From: Nitrospirillum amazonense
GTDB taxonomy: Bacteria; Pseudomonadota; Alphaproteobacteria; Azospirillales; Azospirillaceae
DNA: 64,000 bases
Assembly (NCBI RefSeq): GCF_007828035.1
Contig: NZ_VITV01000003.1
Coordinates: 682,001 to 746,000 of the forward strand
Reading direction: 5' to 3'
A program made the translations under genes and the position numbers. The notes below the pieces were generated by a model. It was given only the letters and a program-made list of their open reading frames with translations. It ran no database searches and was not told the origin of the DNA. Positions 62,695 to 64,000 of this stretch are shown one piece after another. The stretch's first letter is position 1, and the number at the start of each line of letters is the position of its first letter.

Positions 62695-64000
62695 CAATGC
62701 ACCGTGCAGACCATGCAGGGGTCGAAGGAACGGACGATGTGCTGCACGGCCACCGGATCGCCCTCCCCCTCGCGGACGGGGGCGCCGCGCAACGCCTGCT
62801 CCAGCGGGCCGGGCGTGCCGGCGGCGTCGCGGGGGGAGAAGTTCCAGGTGGTGGGGGCGATGATCTGGTAATTGGCGATGCGCCCACCCTGGATGGTCAC
62901 CCAATGACCCAGGGAGCCCCGGGCGGCCTCCGTCAGGCCAGCCCCCTCGCCCACCATCGGCAGGGGTGTATGGTCGATGAAGGGAGCCGCCGGGTCGACG
63001 GCGCGCACCCAGCGTTCCATGGCCATGGTGACCAGGGCGACCTCCAGCAGCCGCGCCACCACCCGCGCCTCGACCGTCGCGCCGTCCCGTGCCACGAGGT
63101 CGCGCGGCAGCGGGTGCCCCGCGACCAGCTGCCGCGACAGGGCGCCCACCTCCGCCACCTCCCCGTCCAGGCGCGGCGCCTTGCACCAGGAGTAAGCGTC
63201 GTCCCGCGCGGCATCCGGCGGCATCCCCGGCTCGCGCGGGGGGCGCGGTGCCGCGTCCGGGTCGGACCGGTACCAGGCGTGGCTGACATCCTCCGTGATG
63301 CGGTCGACCGGCAGGATGCTGCCGACGCCCTGCCTGAACATACCGCGCGGGAACAGCGGCCCTTCCGCGGAGGGATAGGCGCCGAAGCTCATATGCCGCA
63401 GGTCGGTACGGCCCAGGCGGTTCAGGCCAACCGCCTGGGACACGGCGACGAAGCGGGCGAAGTCACCCCGATCCACCCGCGCCTCCATCCAGGCCAGCAA
63501 AGCGTCGCGGGTCGACAGGGCCGCCACCGCCTCAAGCGCATCGGCGAACAGGGTGCGCTCCAGGAAGCGGCGGAAGGCGGCCAGCAGGGCGCCCAGCCGC
63601 GCCAGTTCGGCCCGCGATACGGCGCGCGTCGATCCGCCGGGCTGAACCGCCAGGGTATGGGGCCATTTGCCGGCCAGGATGCCCAGCAGGTTCATCAGCT
63701 CCGCCCGGGCGGGCAGGAACTCCTGCGCAGCGCCGCCCTTCACCGCGGTGAACCGCGCGGCCGTGCCCGCATACCAAGGCTCCCCCGCGTAAACGGCGCG
63801 GGCGAAGTCGGGCATGAAGAACAGATAGAAGTGCGTCAGGTGGTCGGCGACGTTCTCCACCGCGTGGATCAGATTCATGGCCAGGCCGCCATTGGCCGGC
63901 AAGGGCCCGGAACCCGTCGCCGCCAGCGCGCGCGCCGCGGCCACGGATTGCGACACGGAACAGATGCCGCAGATGCGCGGCGCGTAGACCAGCGCGTCCA
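62694..64000 (-). CDS. hupV: [NiFe]-hydrogenase large subunit, H2-sensor (HupV/HoxC) type, 5' cut
   Basis: 434 codons plus stop are visible; the N-terminus is beyond the window. Both nickel motifs are present: RICGICSVSQS at the window edge and DPCMVCTVH at the C-terminus. The protein ends on that final His, with no C-terminal extension for a maturation protease. Regulatory hydrogenases HupV/HoxC share this trait and the VSQS variant, whereas uptake hydrogenases carry a removable tail. With a small subunit (HupU, outside) it would sense H2 and signal to a kinase. An atypical energy-conserving enzyme is the alternative. Confidence 0.78.
   Translation of the reverse strand, partial: DALVYAPRICGICSVSQSVAAARALAATGSGPLPANGGLAMNLIHAVENVADHLTHFYLFFMPDFARAVYAGEPWYAGTAARFTAVKGGAAQEFLPARAELMNLLGILAGKWPHTLAVQPGGSTRAVSRAELARLGALLAAFRRFLERTLFADALEAVAALSTRDALLAWMEARVDRGDFARFVAVSQAVGLNRLGRTDLRHMSFGAYPSAEGPLFPRGMFRQGVGSILPVDRITEDVSHAWYRSDPDAAPRPPREPGMPPDAARDDAYSWCKAPRLDGEVAEVGALSRQLVAGHPLPRDLVARDGATVEARVVARLLEVALVTMAMERWVRAVDPAAPFIDHTPLPMVGEGAGLTEAARGSLGHWVTIQGGRIANYQIIAPTTWNFSPRDAAGTPGPLEQALRGAPVREGEGDPVAVQHIVRSFDPCMVCTVH

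Noticed and set aside
62695-63186. N-terminal extension of HypF to 948 residues
   Set aside because: It runs antiphase through the hydrogenase gene. The acylphosphatase domain begins right after ATG 62694.
1-64000. Mobile elements, CRISPR arrays, tRNA or rRNA genes
   Set aside because: None of the expected transposase or integrase motifs, regularly spaced repeats or cloverleaf sequences was seen by reading; a tRNAscan-SE and ISfinder search would be decisive.

Overview
The window is 64 kb of very GC-rich DNA, densely packed with genes. It looks like an alphaproteobacterium of the Azospirillum/Nitrospirillum type (Rhodospirillales). That guess rests on base composition, two NodT/RND drug-efflux systems, a HupV-HypF hydrogen-sensing locus and many xenobiotic-type oxidoreductases and hydrolases. 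No database search was possible, so the genus is inference. No rRNA, tRNA, CRISPR array, transposase or integrase was seen.

Layout. 1-4.6 kb: an M81 (MlrC-type) peptidase and a class C serine hydrolase run leftward. They are divergent from a DAO-type flavoenzyme and an XRE-cupin regulator, and two matching operator-like palindromes lie in the shared control region. 4.6-7.2 kb: a CPA1 Na+/H+ antiporter and a haloacetate-dehalogenase-like hydrolase. 7.3-12.5 kb: a TetR regulator and a two-gene RND pump, with the same operator motif before both transcripts and a strong terminator after them. 12.5-19.8 kb: an alpha/beta hydrolase, an S9 peptidase with a structured leader, a 63-residue zinc-ribbon protein, a chemoreceptor, and a GlxA-type regulator divergent from a DJ-1/isonitrile-hydratase-like enzyme.

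19.8-27.7 kb: a five-gene leftward operon (NodT outer-membrane factor, adaptor, RND permease, OmpR response regulator, histidine kinase), a pump carrying its own two-component system. 28-31.6 kb: a TauABCD-like ABC importer with a TauD-family dioxygenase. 31.6-34 kb: a zinc protease, a GST and a TetR regulator. 34.3-38.6 kb: a sugar-catabolic operon (Gfo/Idh dehydrogenase and two TIM-barrel isomerases) under a divergent LacI regulator with a textbook operator. 38.6-41.5 kb: a compact extracytosolic flavinylation cluster (outer-membrane protein, FMN-binding protein, ApbE, haem-type membrane protein). 41.7-49.4 kb: an MBL-fold hydrolase, a 46-residue peptide gene, an FAD monooxygenase, an EmrAB-like exporter and a winged-helix/ATPase regulator.

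49.5-56.8 kb: two paralogous short AraC regulators interleaved with two alpha/beta hydrolases, then pyruvate:quinone oxidoreductase (PoxB), an aromatic-hydroxylase-like flavoprotein and its DUF2783 partner. 56.8-60.3 kb: a class II UvrA ATPase and a CPBP membrane protease. 60.3-64 kb: hypF and the 3' part of a [NiFe]-hydrogenase large subunit that ends exactly at the nickel-ligand motif, as in H2-sensing hydrogenases.

The most interesting non-coding signals are: a two-module element phased at 21 bp, shared by the two-component efflux operon and the distant AraC gene at 52.3 kb; the nested-stem leader before the S9 peptidase; and the paired operators before the XRE-cupin and TetR systems.
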